From contig NZ_KN708638.1 in the NCBI RefSeq assembly GCF_000805335.1, forward strand, positions 7,064,739 to 7,119,990: a stretch of 55,252 nucleotides of DNA. Reading direction: 5' to 3'. Shown piece after piece: positions 26,718 to 34,033 of this stretch. A model generated the notes under the pieces. It worked only from the letters and a program-made list of their open reading frames with translations, made no database searches and was not told the origin of the DNA. This stretch comes from Streptomyces sp. CT34 (GTDB lineage Bacteria > Actinomycetota > Actinomycetes > Streptomycetales > Streptomycetaceae). The position numbers and the translations under genes were made by a program. Each line of letters begins with the position of its first letter. Within the stretch, counting starts at the first letter, position 1.

Positions 26718-26929
26718 AGAATCAAAGGCAATGCCGTAACTCTGTCGGCGGTCTTTCGAGGGGTGCTGGCCGCACTGAACTTGCTGATACTGGTGGGGTA
26801 TTGACGGTAGTCCGTGGTGTGTGAGGTATGCGGACGGGGGCGGGTTGACCCCGGTGGCACGCCGACGCCGCGAGGCGGTTCGGATGCAGGCCGCGGAACC
26901 ATTCGCCCTGGGCGTCAAGCCGCCGTACC

Positions 26930-27100
26930 TCGCTCATCGACCCCACCGGCGCCACCACCCACTACGGCTACGACGAGACCGGCAACCCGGCCTCCGACAC
27001 CGACCCCTTCGGCCACGCCACCCGGATCGGCCGCAACCCGGCCGGTCTGCCCGTCGCGGTCACCGACCGGGCCGGAGCCACCAGCCGCTACGACCGGCCC
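26930..27100 (+). pseudogene. Rhs/YD-repeat protein fragment
   Basis: One reading frame encodes LIDPTGATTHYGYDETGN, followed by DPFGHATRIG and AVTDRAGATSRYDR. This is the classic spacing of YD repeats from Rhs/polymorphic-toxin proteins. About 55 residues survive, with no start codon, no core Rhs domain and no toxin domain. It is therefore a remnant of a much larger gene, interrupted just upstream of the CCGATG repeat array. Confidence 0.7.
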
Positions 27101-27124
27101 GATTGCGGCGGCGGCAACATGGGG

Positions 27125-27190
27125 CCGATGCCGATGCCGATGCCGATGCCGATGCCGATGCCGATGCCGATGACGATGCCGATGCCGACG
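27125..27190. repeat. Hexanucleotide tandem repeat (CCGATG), 11 units
   Basis: Eight perfect CCGATG units are followed by ACGATG, CCGATG and CCGACG. It encodes Met-Pro, Asp-Ala or Arg-His-type dipeptide repeats in the three forward frames, none in a convincing gene. It directly follows the YD relic and is a likely slippage tract. Confidence 0.9.
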
Positions 27191-27405
27191 GCGTCGACGC
27201 CGCGGTGTGGGTTGCGGAGGGCTCCACGGCCGGCCCGACCGCACATCAACCCCCGTCTGCCCCCGTCTACCGACGTCTACCGACGAGTCTCAACGAACCC
27301 CCGGTAGCCCGTTCGTGTGCACTTCGCCGGCGCCACTAGCGTCCGATTCCCCCCGTCTGGCCTACTTCTTTGTAGCACTGGGCAGTTGCGAGTGGAGATC
27401 TGCTA

Positions 27406-29304
27406 ATGCGTCCACGGTTGCGCGATGATGTGCGGTATGTGCAGAGCCCGGACGGCGTCTTCCTCCAGGGTGACGGCGGGCGCTGCATCATCAAAGGCCA
27501 GAACGCCTACGAATGGCTATCCAGACTGGCTCCGTACCTGACGGGCGAGCACGAGCTGGAGGACCTTGTCGGCGGGCTACAGCCGGACAAGCGCGGGGTG
27601 GTCGAGGAACTGGTGCGCACGCTCTCGGAGCACCGACTGCTGGTCGATGCCCGGCAGGACGAGCCGCACTCCCTGAACGCCGAGGAGCAGCAGACCTATG
27701 CCGCCGAGATCGCGTTCATCCGGTACGCGACCGACTCGGCCGAGCGGCGCTTCCAACGCCTGCGTGAGGCCCGGATCGTGCTGCGCGGCTCCGGTGCCGT
27801 GTTGAGCGCACTACTGGAGGCCGGGCTCCGCTCCGGATGGCGTGAGGTCCAAGTGCTCGCTCCCGAGGGCGAGTTAGCGGACCTGCGGCAGACTGCCGAG
27901 CGGGCGCGCCGGGACGGTGCGCAGGAGGTGCGCTGCGGGGTGCCGGGCGAGCCCGGGCAAACCGCCGATGTGGCACTGCACATCGGGTTCTCGCCTGCCG
28001 ATCTGATGGCGGCGTCAGAAGACTGCGGCACGGCCACGGGCCAGGTGCTGCTCGGGAGTTCGGAGGTCTGGCTGACTCCTGTGGGCCGCCCGGAGGTGGT
28101 CGAGGCCAGGTCCTGCTGGCAGCGCCTGACCGCTCAGCGCTTCGTGGATCCTGAGCCCGCCGCGGATGTCGACTGGCTGACCGGCCCGACACCGGCCATC
28201 GTTGCGGCCCATGTGGTGCTGTCCTGTTTCTCGTACCTGACCGGGCTGGACGCTCTACCCCGACCCGAGGAGAGCCCGCGGCCTCCTGCGCTCACCCGGA
28301 TCGACCTGCGCACGCTCGCCACCCGCACGCACCCTGTCCGCCCCCTCAGGCCCAGACCGGCCGACGATCCGCAGCGGCTCCCCCAGCTGGCCGCCGGTGC
28401 CGTCCTCGCCCGTGATCAACTCCTGGAGCAGGCCGGCTCGTTCATCGATGCGTGGACCGGCGTACTGGGCAGCATCGACGAACAGGAGCTGACCCAGGTG
28501 CCGCTGTCGGTCTGCCGGGCGACGCTGTCCGACCCGCTGGGCCTGCTGCCTGCCTGGTCCCCGGCGCCGAGCGTCATGGGGTGGGGGCGGGACCGCTCCA
28601 CCGCGTGGCTTCGCTCGTTGCTGGCCGCGCTGACCACGTACGGAACGCTGACCGTTGCCGAGGGCAGCGCCTGGGGGCTCGACCTGCTCTCCGGTCAGCC
28701 GCGAGCCGTGCCCGCGCCGCGCGCCGACACCCGGGTGCCGTACCGGGCCGCCGTCGGGGCAGCTGCCGGGCTGTCCTGGAGCGACGCGGTTGCCGCGGGG
28801 CTGCGCGCCCACTGCGAATCGCTGCTCGCCGAACGGGCGGGCGCCGAGCCGCTCGATGCGGGCGCCCTGGTGCGCGAGGTCGACGATGAACCGGCCCGGC
28901 AGTTGCTGCGGTTGCTGGAGGCGGCTGGGCAGTCGGTGGAGATCACGGACCTCGGTGGCGTCCTGGGCATCCCCGGGTACGGGTGCCGGTCCGGCGGCCG
29001 TGCCATGGTGACGACCTGCGCCGCGAGTGCCGCCGAGGCGGTACGCGACGGCTTGGAACGGACCCTGCTCGCCTGGCAAACCCGTACCGAGGGCCAAGGG
29101 CTCGGTGAACCGTTGGTGTGCCGCTGGCCGGTCGGGCTCACCGATCCGCAGCCCGGCTCTCCCCTCGATGATCCCCGCTGCCGCACACTGGCCGAGGCGT
29201 TGCGACGGACCGGGCGCACGCCGGTCGCCGTGCCACTGGGCGGGGATGGGCAGGTGGCCGAACTCCTGCCGTATGTCGTTCAGGTGGTCCTCTGCGATGA
29301 CTGA
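27406..29304 (+). CDS. TOMM maturation protein: RRE plus E1-like domain (thiazole bacteriocin type)
   Basis: Protein of 632 aa. Residues ~1-90 (DVRYVQSPDGVFLQG, IIKGQNAYEWLSRLAPYL) look like a PqqD-like RiPP recognition element, the module that binds the leader of a precursor peptide. The remainder is a divergent ThiF/E1-like fold (LRGSGAVLSALLEAGLRSGW, where an E1 glycine-rich loop would lie) as in the 'putative thiazole-containing bacteriocin maturation' family that partners YcaO cyclodehydratases. It should present the precursor to the next enzyme for Cys/Ser/Thr cyclisation. Leu157 is encoded by TTA (27874-27876), the bldA-dependent codon, suggesting developmental control. Stop overlaps the next start by 8 nt. 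No transporter is attached. Confidence 0.82.
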   Translation: MRPRLRDDVRYVQSPDGVFLQGDGGRCIIKGQNAYEWLSRLAPYLTGEHELEDLVGGLQPDKRGVVEELVRTLSEHRLLVDARQDEPHSLNAEEQQTYAAEIAFIRYATDSAERRFQRLREARIVLRGSGAVLSALLEAGLRSGWREVQVLAPEGELADLRQTAERARRDGAQEVRCGVPGEPGQTADVALHIGFSPADLMAASEDCGTATGQVLLGSSEVWLTPVGRPEVVEARSCWQRLTAQRFVDPEPAADVDWLTGPTPAIVAAHVVLSCFSYLTGLDALPRPEESPRPPALTRIDLRTLATRTHPVRPLRPRPADDPQRLPQLAAGAVLARDQLLEQAGSFIDAWTGVLGSIDEQELTQVPLSVCRATLSDPLGLLPAWSPAPSVMGWGRDRSTAWLRSLLAALTTYGTLTVAEGSAWGLDLLSGQPRAVPAPRADTRVPYRAAVGAAAGLSWSDAVAAGLRAHCESLLAERAGAEPLDAGALVREVDDEPARQLLRLLEAAGQSVEITDLGGVLGIPGYGCRSGGRAMVTTCAASAAEAVRDGLERTLLAWQTRTEGQGLGEPLVCRWPVGLTDPQPGSPLDDPRCRTLAEALRRTGRTPVAVPLGGDGQVAELLPYVVQVVLCDD

Positions 29305-31288
29305 ACTGCTGGAGCGCCGGGCCTCGTTGACAACCGTTGCCGCACCGTCCATCGGCCTGGTCGGATCGGGGCTGCTGCACGCCGCCCTCGCCGCCGCCCT
29401 CGGCGAGCGCTGCCGGCTCGTCGAGCCGGACGCTTCGGCCGGTTGCGCGGCCGTCGCGGTGCTCGGCGACGCCGACGACACCTCCGCCTACCCTGCCGTG
29501 CGGCGAGCCGGGGCCGAGCACGCGACTGCCTGGCTTCCGGTGCGGGTCGATGGGCCGTGGGTGTTGATCGGCCCGGCCGTGCGGCCCGGCGCTCCGGGCT
29601 GCCCGACCTGCGCCGAGCGCCGCCGCAGCGCCAACCGGCCCGACGGGAAGGCCCGGGAGCTGTTGCGCACCGAGCACAGCGCAACGCTCGCCGGCCGCCC
29701 GAGCGCCCTTGTGACGCCGCTGATCGCGCACACTGTCGCCACCGTGGTGGCCGACGAACTCGACCGGCTGCTGCACGATCCGTCCACCGCGCGCACCAAC
29801 GGCGCCTTGCTGCGGCTCTGCCTGACCAGCTCTGCGGTCAGCCGGCACCCCTTGCTGCCCGACCCGCTGTGCCCGGACTGCGGCCACCTGCCCCCGGATA
29901 CGGCCGATGCCGCAGTGATCCGCGCGCACCGCCTGCCCAAGCTCCGCCCGAACACCTTCCGCACCGGCCAACTCATCGACCGCGAGGAGGAGTTGAGGCG
30001 GCTCTACGTGGACGCCGAGACCGGGGTCATCGCGTCGATCGACAGCAGCTCGGCACACGGCAGCCCCACTGCGGTGGCCCGGCTGAGCCCGGCCCGTGCC
30101 GCCCACGACAGCAACCACGGCTACGGCCGCACGCGCGACTTCCGCTCCGCTCGGCTGACGGCGCTGACCGAGGCCCTGGAGCGCATGACCGGACCGCATC
30201 CGCGCGGTCGGCGCATCACCGTCCGGGCCGCGTACGCCGACATCGCGGATCAGGCCCTCGACCCGCGCACGCTCGGCCTGTACCCGGATGACTGGTACGA
30301 CCAGCCCGGCTTCCGCTTCGCCCGGTTCGACGCGGGCTGCGAGACATCCTGGGTCTGGGGGTACTCCTTCAGCCGCGCCGTGCCCATGCTCGTTCCCGCC
30401 ACCTACGCCTACTACGGCCACCGGCCCAAGACCGACCCCGGATCCACCTACGAGTGCTCCAACGGCTGTGCACTGGGCTCCAGTTTGCAGGAGGCGATTC
30501 TGTACGGCCTGCTGGAGATCGCCGAGCGAGACGCATTCCTGATGACGTGGTACGCCCGGCTTCCCGCCCCCCGGCTCGATCTGGCCTCGGCACACGATCC
30601 GCGCATCCCGCTCGCGGTCGAGCTGCTGCGCCAGCAGCACGGTTACCAGGCGCTCGCCTTCGCGACGACCGTGGAACAGCGTGTCCCCGCGTTCTGGCTG
30701 ATGGCGGTCGACCCCGACAGCGGGCCGGATCGTCCCCGGCTCTACTGCGCGGCCGCCGCCCACCTCCAACCCGAACGTGCCCTGCTCGGCGCCCTGCACG
30801 AGCTCGTTTCGGGCGTGGCCTCGCTGACGGGACGCTATGACGCCCGGCGCGCCGAGGACCTGCTCCGCACGCCCGACCTGGTCCGGGAGATGGACGACCA
30901 CGCGCTGCTGTACGGCCTTCCGGCCGCACAGCCACGCCTGGCCTTCCTCCCCACCGACGGTCCGGCACGCCCACTGTCCGACTTCGCCGGCCTTTGGTCC
31001 TGGCCGCAGTACCACGACCTCTCGGACGACCTCGGCGAGCTGGTCAGCCGCTACCTCGCCTGCGGGCTGGACGTCATCGCCGTCGACACCACCTCGCCCG
31101 AGCAGCGGGTGGGCGGCTTCGCCTCCGCCAAGGTGATCGTGCCAGGCACCCTGTCGATGACCTTCGGCCACCGCTACCGGCGCAGCCACGGGCTGCCGCG
31201 GCTGTCCACCGTGCCCCGCCTGCTCGGGTACCGGGACACCGACCTTCCGCCCGAGGACATCAACCCGTTCCCGCACCCGTTCCCGTGA
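29297..31288 (+). CDS. TOMM cyclodehydratase, E1-like/YcaO fusion
   Basis: Fused azoline-forming enzyme of 663 aa. The N-terminal ~220 residues are an E1-like partner with two zinc-ligand pairs (CPTC near residue 103, CPDC near 194). The C-terminal YcaO domain (~240-663) uses ATP to activate backbone amides so that Cys, Ser or Thr side chains cyclise to thiazolines or oxazolines. Visible YcaO features are SARLTALTEALERMTG and SLQEAILYGLLEIAERDAF, which carry the glutamates and arginines of the nucleotide and magnesium site. A proline-rich C-terminus ending PFPHPFP matches the PxPxP tail known to be required in many YcaO cyclodehydratases. The start at 29297 overlaps the preceding gene. Its substrate should be the Cys-rich precursor at 32975. 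Confidence 0.93.
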   Translation: MTELLERRASLTTVAAPSIGLVGSGLLHAALAAALGERCRLVEPDASAGCAAVAVLGDADDTSAYPAVRRAGAEHATAWLPVRVDGPWVLIGPAVRPGAPGCPTCAERRRSANRPDGKARELLRTEHSATLAGRPSALVTPLIAHTVATVVADELDRLLHDPSTARTNGALLRLCLTSSAVSRHPLLPDPLCPDCGHLPPDTADAAVIRAHRLPKLRPNTFRTGQLIDREEELRRLYVDAETGVIASIDSSSAHGSPTAVARLSPARAAHDSNHGYGRTRDFRSARLTALTEALERMTGPHPRGRRITVRAAYADIADQALDPRTLGLYPDDWYDQPGFRFARFDAGCETSWVWGYSFSRAVPMLVPATYAYYGHRPKTDPGSTYECSNGCALGSSLQEAILYGLLEIAERDAFLMTWYARLPAPRLDLASAHDPRIPLAVELLRQQHGYQALAFATTVEQRVPAFWLMAVDPDSGPDRPRLYCAAAAHLQPERALLGALHELVSGVASLTGRYDARRAEDLLRTPDLVREMDDHALLYGLPAAQPRLAFLPTDGPARPLSDFAGLWSWPQYHDLSDDLGELVSRYLACGLDVIAVDTTSPEQRVGGFASAKVIVPGTLSMTFGHRYRRSHGLPRLSTVPRLLGYRDTDLPPEDINPFPHPFP

Positions 31289-31301
31289 CCTGGAAGTTTC
31301 C

Positions 31302-32813
31302 ATGACCGAGACCACCGCGGTCGGGGATGCCACCCACCGCTATCTGCAAGCCCTGCGGGATCGCCCATCCAGGCCGATCGACTGGTCCGCTGCGCCGCCG
31401 ACCTACCAGCGCTACCCGACGGAGGGCCGGATCGTCCTGCCCTGGCGGTCGTCCGAACCGACCGGCCGGCTGCTGCGGGACCTGCTGGGCCTCACCCGCG
31501 CCTACTGGGTCCACCCCACAGACCAGGCCGGGCAGCCGACCGTTGGGCCACCCGAGGTCCGCCTCGGGCGGCCGGCCCCCTCCGGCGGCGCTCTCTACCC
31601 GATCGAGGCATACCTCGCGACCGCCGGTCCCACCGCCGGCCTGTATCACTACGACGCCGCCCATCACTGTCTTGACCAGGTCCGCCCCGGCGACCACCGT
31701 GCCGCGCTCACCGGACTGCTGGCCCAACGGCCGGTGCGGTTACCGGAACTCCTGCTGGTGCTGTCGGCCGTCTTCTGGCGCAACGGCTTCAAGTACGGCG
31801 ACTTCGCCTACCGCCTGCACTGCCAGGAGACCGGGGTCCTGACCGCCCAGGCCCTGGCCCTGGCCGAGGCACTCGACCGCGCGTTGACCGTCCACCTCCG
31901 ATTCGCCCAGCGGAAGACCGAAGGCTTGCTCGGCCTGGACGGCGTCGGCGAAGGCGCGCTCGCGATCCTCGCCCTCGCGCCACCCCACAACCGGCATGAC
32001 ACACCCTCGGAACTCCCCTCCTATACCGACCTGCTGGCCCGCCCCGCCGCCCAAGCGGTGCCGCAACCGACACCGGTCAGCAAGCTGCTCCCGCACCTGA
32101 CCGCTCTGCACCGAGCCGCCGGCAAGCCGACGGGCACGCCGGCCACCGTTCGCTCACCCGCCCGGCCGCCGCAGGTCAGGCAACCCCCGGTGTCGCTACC
32201 GAAGCCACAACCCCGCCAACTCTCCGAAGGGGTAGCACATCGCGCCTCGCCACCCAACGGCTTCCTCCCGGCGCACACACACCTCGTCACCCTCGCCACC
32301 GTGCTGGCCGCCGCGACTGCCGGCTATCCCGGCGACCTCCCGGGCACCCACCGCACGCCGGCCACCGTCACCCCTTACCTCCTCATCCGACGGGTGGCCG
32401 GTATCCCACCAGGCGCCTACTGGTACGACGCCGGCACACACGCACTGTTCCGCACCGGCGACGCCGACGCCCCGGGCCTGGTGGCACGCGGACCGCTCCA
32501 GCCGAACACCCGACCCGCACTCGGCGAGTGCGCGGCGGTGCTGATCCCGGCGGGAGACCCGCTCGCAGGCGTCGACGCCTTCGGGGACCGCTGGTACCGG
32601 GTGCAGCAGATCGAAGCCGGGCTCCTCATGCACCGTGCCACGCTCGCCGCAACGGCCCACGGCCTCACCGCGCGCATCCACTCCGATGGGACCAACGACA
32701 CCACCGACGCCGCCCTCGGCCTCGCCGGAACGCGGCAACGCAGCCTCTCCTTCCTCACATTGGGCAAACCCAGGCCCGGTTGCCTGCGCGACGCAGGCTC
32801 AGCCACGGCCTGA
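31302..32813 (+). CDS. SagB-type FMN-dependent azoline dehydrogenase
   Basis: Protein of 503 aa with two nitroreductase-like halves, as in the larger SagB-type dehydrogenases. The first half (~1-240) keeps the flavin-site segments PAPSGGALYPIEAYLA and KYGDFAYRLHCQETGVLTAQ. The second (~310-495) is weaker (IPPGAYWYDAGTHALFRTGD, YRVQQIEAGLLMHRATLAA), and the linker is Pro-rich. It should oxidise azolines made by the YcaO enzyme to aromatic azoles. Leu147 is TTA (31740-31742), a second bldA-dependent codon in this operon. It starts 13 nt after the cyclodehydratase stop and is followed after 161 nt by the precursor gene. The product is thus predicted to carry thiazoles rather than only thiazolines. 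Confidence 0.88.
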   Translation: MTETTAVGDATHRYLQALRDRPSRPIDWSAAPPTYQRYPTEGRIVLPWRSSEPTGRLLRDLLGLTRAYWVHPTDQAGQPTVGPPEVRLGRPAPSGGALYPIEAYLATAGPTAGLYHYDAAHHCLDQVRPGDHRAALTGLLAQRPVRLPELLLVLSAVFWRNGFKYGDFAYRLHCQETGVLTAQALALAEALDRALTVHLRFAQRKTEGLLGLDGVGEGALAILALAPPHNRHDTPSELPSYTDLLARPAAQAVPQPTPVSKLLPHLTALHRAAGKPTGTPATVRSPARPPQVRQPPVSLPKPQPRQLSEGVAHRASPPNGFLPAHTHLVTLATVLAAATAGYPGDLPGTHRTPATVTPYLLIRRVAGIPPGAYWYDAGTHALFRTGDADAPGLVARGPLQPNTRPALGECAAVLIPAGDPLAGVDAFGDRWYRVQQIEAGLLMHRATLAATAHGLTARIHSDGTNDTTDAALGLAGTRQRSLSFLTLGKPRPGCLRDAGSATA

Positions 32814-32974
32814 CACCAGCTAGCCAAACCATCAGCACCCGCACGCATCCCGACCACGCGAACCACCGGGGGCAGCCACCAGTTCAAGCACATCCCGCAG
32901 ACGAACCAGCCGACTCCCTGAATGGAGCCCACCCGACCGGGCGGGCTCAGACAACCCAGAAAGGAAACAGCACC

Positions 32975-33202
32975 ATGAGTAACGCAGCAATCGCCCTCGA
33001 CCTCAACGACCTGGCTGTGGAAAGCTTCCAGGTGATCCCGACCGACTCGCCCAACACGGGCGGACACGGCCTCACCGAACTCAACAAGGCGTTCCACTGC
33101 ACCGAGTGCGCCTGCAACTGCCACTGCAACTGCAGCTGTAACTGCCACTGCAACTGCGCCTGTTCCTGCGGCGTCGCGCCGGACTCCACCGACAAGGCGT
33201 AG
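32975..33202 (+). CDS. TOMM precursor peptide with alternating-Cys palindromic core
   Basis: Peptide of 75 aa. ATG 32975 follows AAAGGAAA at a good distance. Residues 1-40 form a leader with the acidic/hydrophobic block LDLNDLAVESFQVIP, which resembles leaders recognised by RRE domains. The core (41-66) has 12 cysteines: C42, C45, then every second residue to C65, separated by A, N, H or S. Residues 45-63 read CACNCHCNCSCNCHCNCAC, a perfect palindrome centred on Ser54. The tail GVAPDSTDKA may be a follower. Placement after the RRE/E1, YcaO and SagB genes makes it the evident substrate. A metallothionein is the alternative reading of such CxC runs, but the leader and neighbours argue against it. 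No peptidase site such as a double Gly precedes the core, and no exporter is present. Confidence 0.9.
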   Translation: MSNAAIALDLNDLAVESFQVIPTDSPNTGGHGLTELNKAFHCTECACNCHCNCSCNCHCNCACSCGVAPDSTDKA

Positions 33203-33214
33203 TCACCGTGCACA

Positions 33215-33243
33215 GCCGGGACGCGGCACCGCCGCGTCCCGGC
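33215..33243 (+). terminator. Hairpin terminator after the TOMM precursor
   Basis: A perfect 13-bp stem (GCCGGGACGCGGC and its complement at 33231-33243) with a 3-nt loop lies 12 nt after the precursor stop. There is no U-tract, as is usual in Streptomyces. Confidence 0.75.
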
Positions 33244-33479
33244 CGAGCGGCTGTCAACCCAGAGCGACGGTAGCGGGGTTGGTGCAAGCCGAGAGGACGC
33301 TGCCGCCGAAGGCGGGCGCGCGGAGGTGCTCGACGAGTCCGGCCGCCATCGCCTCGCCGCCGTGTCCCCTCAGCACGGTTGGTTGGTCGCGCAGCGTTGC
33401 CTGCCCGGCCATGCCTGATGAGGGCACGGGAGCGCCAACGCCGCCCCGTCCAGGTCGACTTACCTTGCATCGCGAAACA

Positions 33480-33702
33480 CCCCTATAGCGTCGTGCACCA
33501 CACCGCCGAGACCACGCCCTTCTGGCGGGAGAGCATCGACTGGACCCGGGCGGCGCTGGACGGCCACGGCAGCGAGCAGATCGACAGCCCGGAACGCAGG
33601 CGCCTGCGCATCTCGCTCGCCATGCAGCACGAGCTGGAGGCCGAATGGAAGTCGGGAGGAATGCGCCAGGCATTTCTCCGCTTCGAGAAGCGGGGAGCGT
33701 AA
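33480..33702 (+). pseudogene. Unrecognised coding fragment
   Basis: The frame ending at 33702 encodes about 70 residues with strong GC3 bias (HTAETTPFWRESIDWTR, then SPERRRLRISLAMQHELEAE), so it looks like genuine former coding sequence. There is no convincing start with a ribosome site, and I do not recognise the family. It could be a 107-aa protein starting at 33379, but the extra N-terminus looks non-coding. Confidence 0.4.
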
Positions 33703-33718
33703 CGCTCACCACCGCGGT

Positions 33719-33765
33719 GCGGCGGGCCAAAACGGCAACGCGGCGCGGCGGGCCAAGACGGCAAC
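33719..33765. repeat. Two-copy 26-bp-period direct repeat
   Basis: GCGGCGGGCCAAAACGGCAA near 33719 recurs about 26 nt later with one A-to-G change. It lies in otherwise gene-free sequence between the TOMM and toxin/lectin loci. No function is evident. Confidence 0.6.
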
Positions 33766-34033
33766 CAACCGGACACATCACGCCCGACCATGGGTCGGGC
33801 GCGTCGTCCGAAGTCGACGGCGGGGAAGCGCTTTTGAAGCGCTACGGGTAGTCGGGGCCACGTAGCGGCGCGGGCGCGCCCGGCCCTTGGAAAGCGGGCT
33901 GAGCGCGGCCGCACCGGGCGAGCGGAACAGGACTCGTGAACACGTCAGGCGGCCTCGGCCTCCGCGTGGATGGGCGACGCTCACCCCGCCGAGGACGAGT
34001 CGCCGTGGTGCGGCTGTGGAGGTCCTTCGAGGG

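Larger units (their letters stand above)
26718..27405. other. Intergenic stretch with Rhs/YD relic and tandem repeat
   Basis: No intact gene lies between the metallophore operon and the TOMM operon. It holds a decayed YD-repeat fragment and a hexanucleotide array, listed separately. The final ~100 bases before 27406 should contain the TOMM promoter, but I see no confident -10/-35 pair. Confidence 0.6.

Noticed and set aside
27119..27307. Small plus-strand frame encoding a Met-Pro repeat
   Set aside because: It is simply the CCGATG array translated; no ribosome site and equally open in other frames.
33097..33180. CRISPR or tandem DNA repeat in the TOMM precursor
   Set aside because: The repeated TGCAACTGCCAC-like units are short and in frame, explained by the alternating-Cys protein sequence.
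32975..33202. Metallothionein as primary interpretation of the Cys-rich peptide
   Set aside because: The 40-residue leader and placement directly after RRE/E1, YcaO and SagB genes fit a RiPP precursor better; kept as alternative only.
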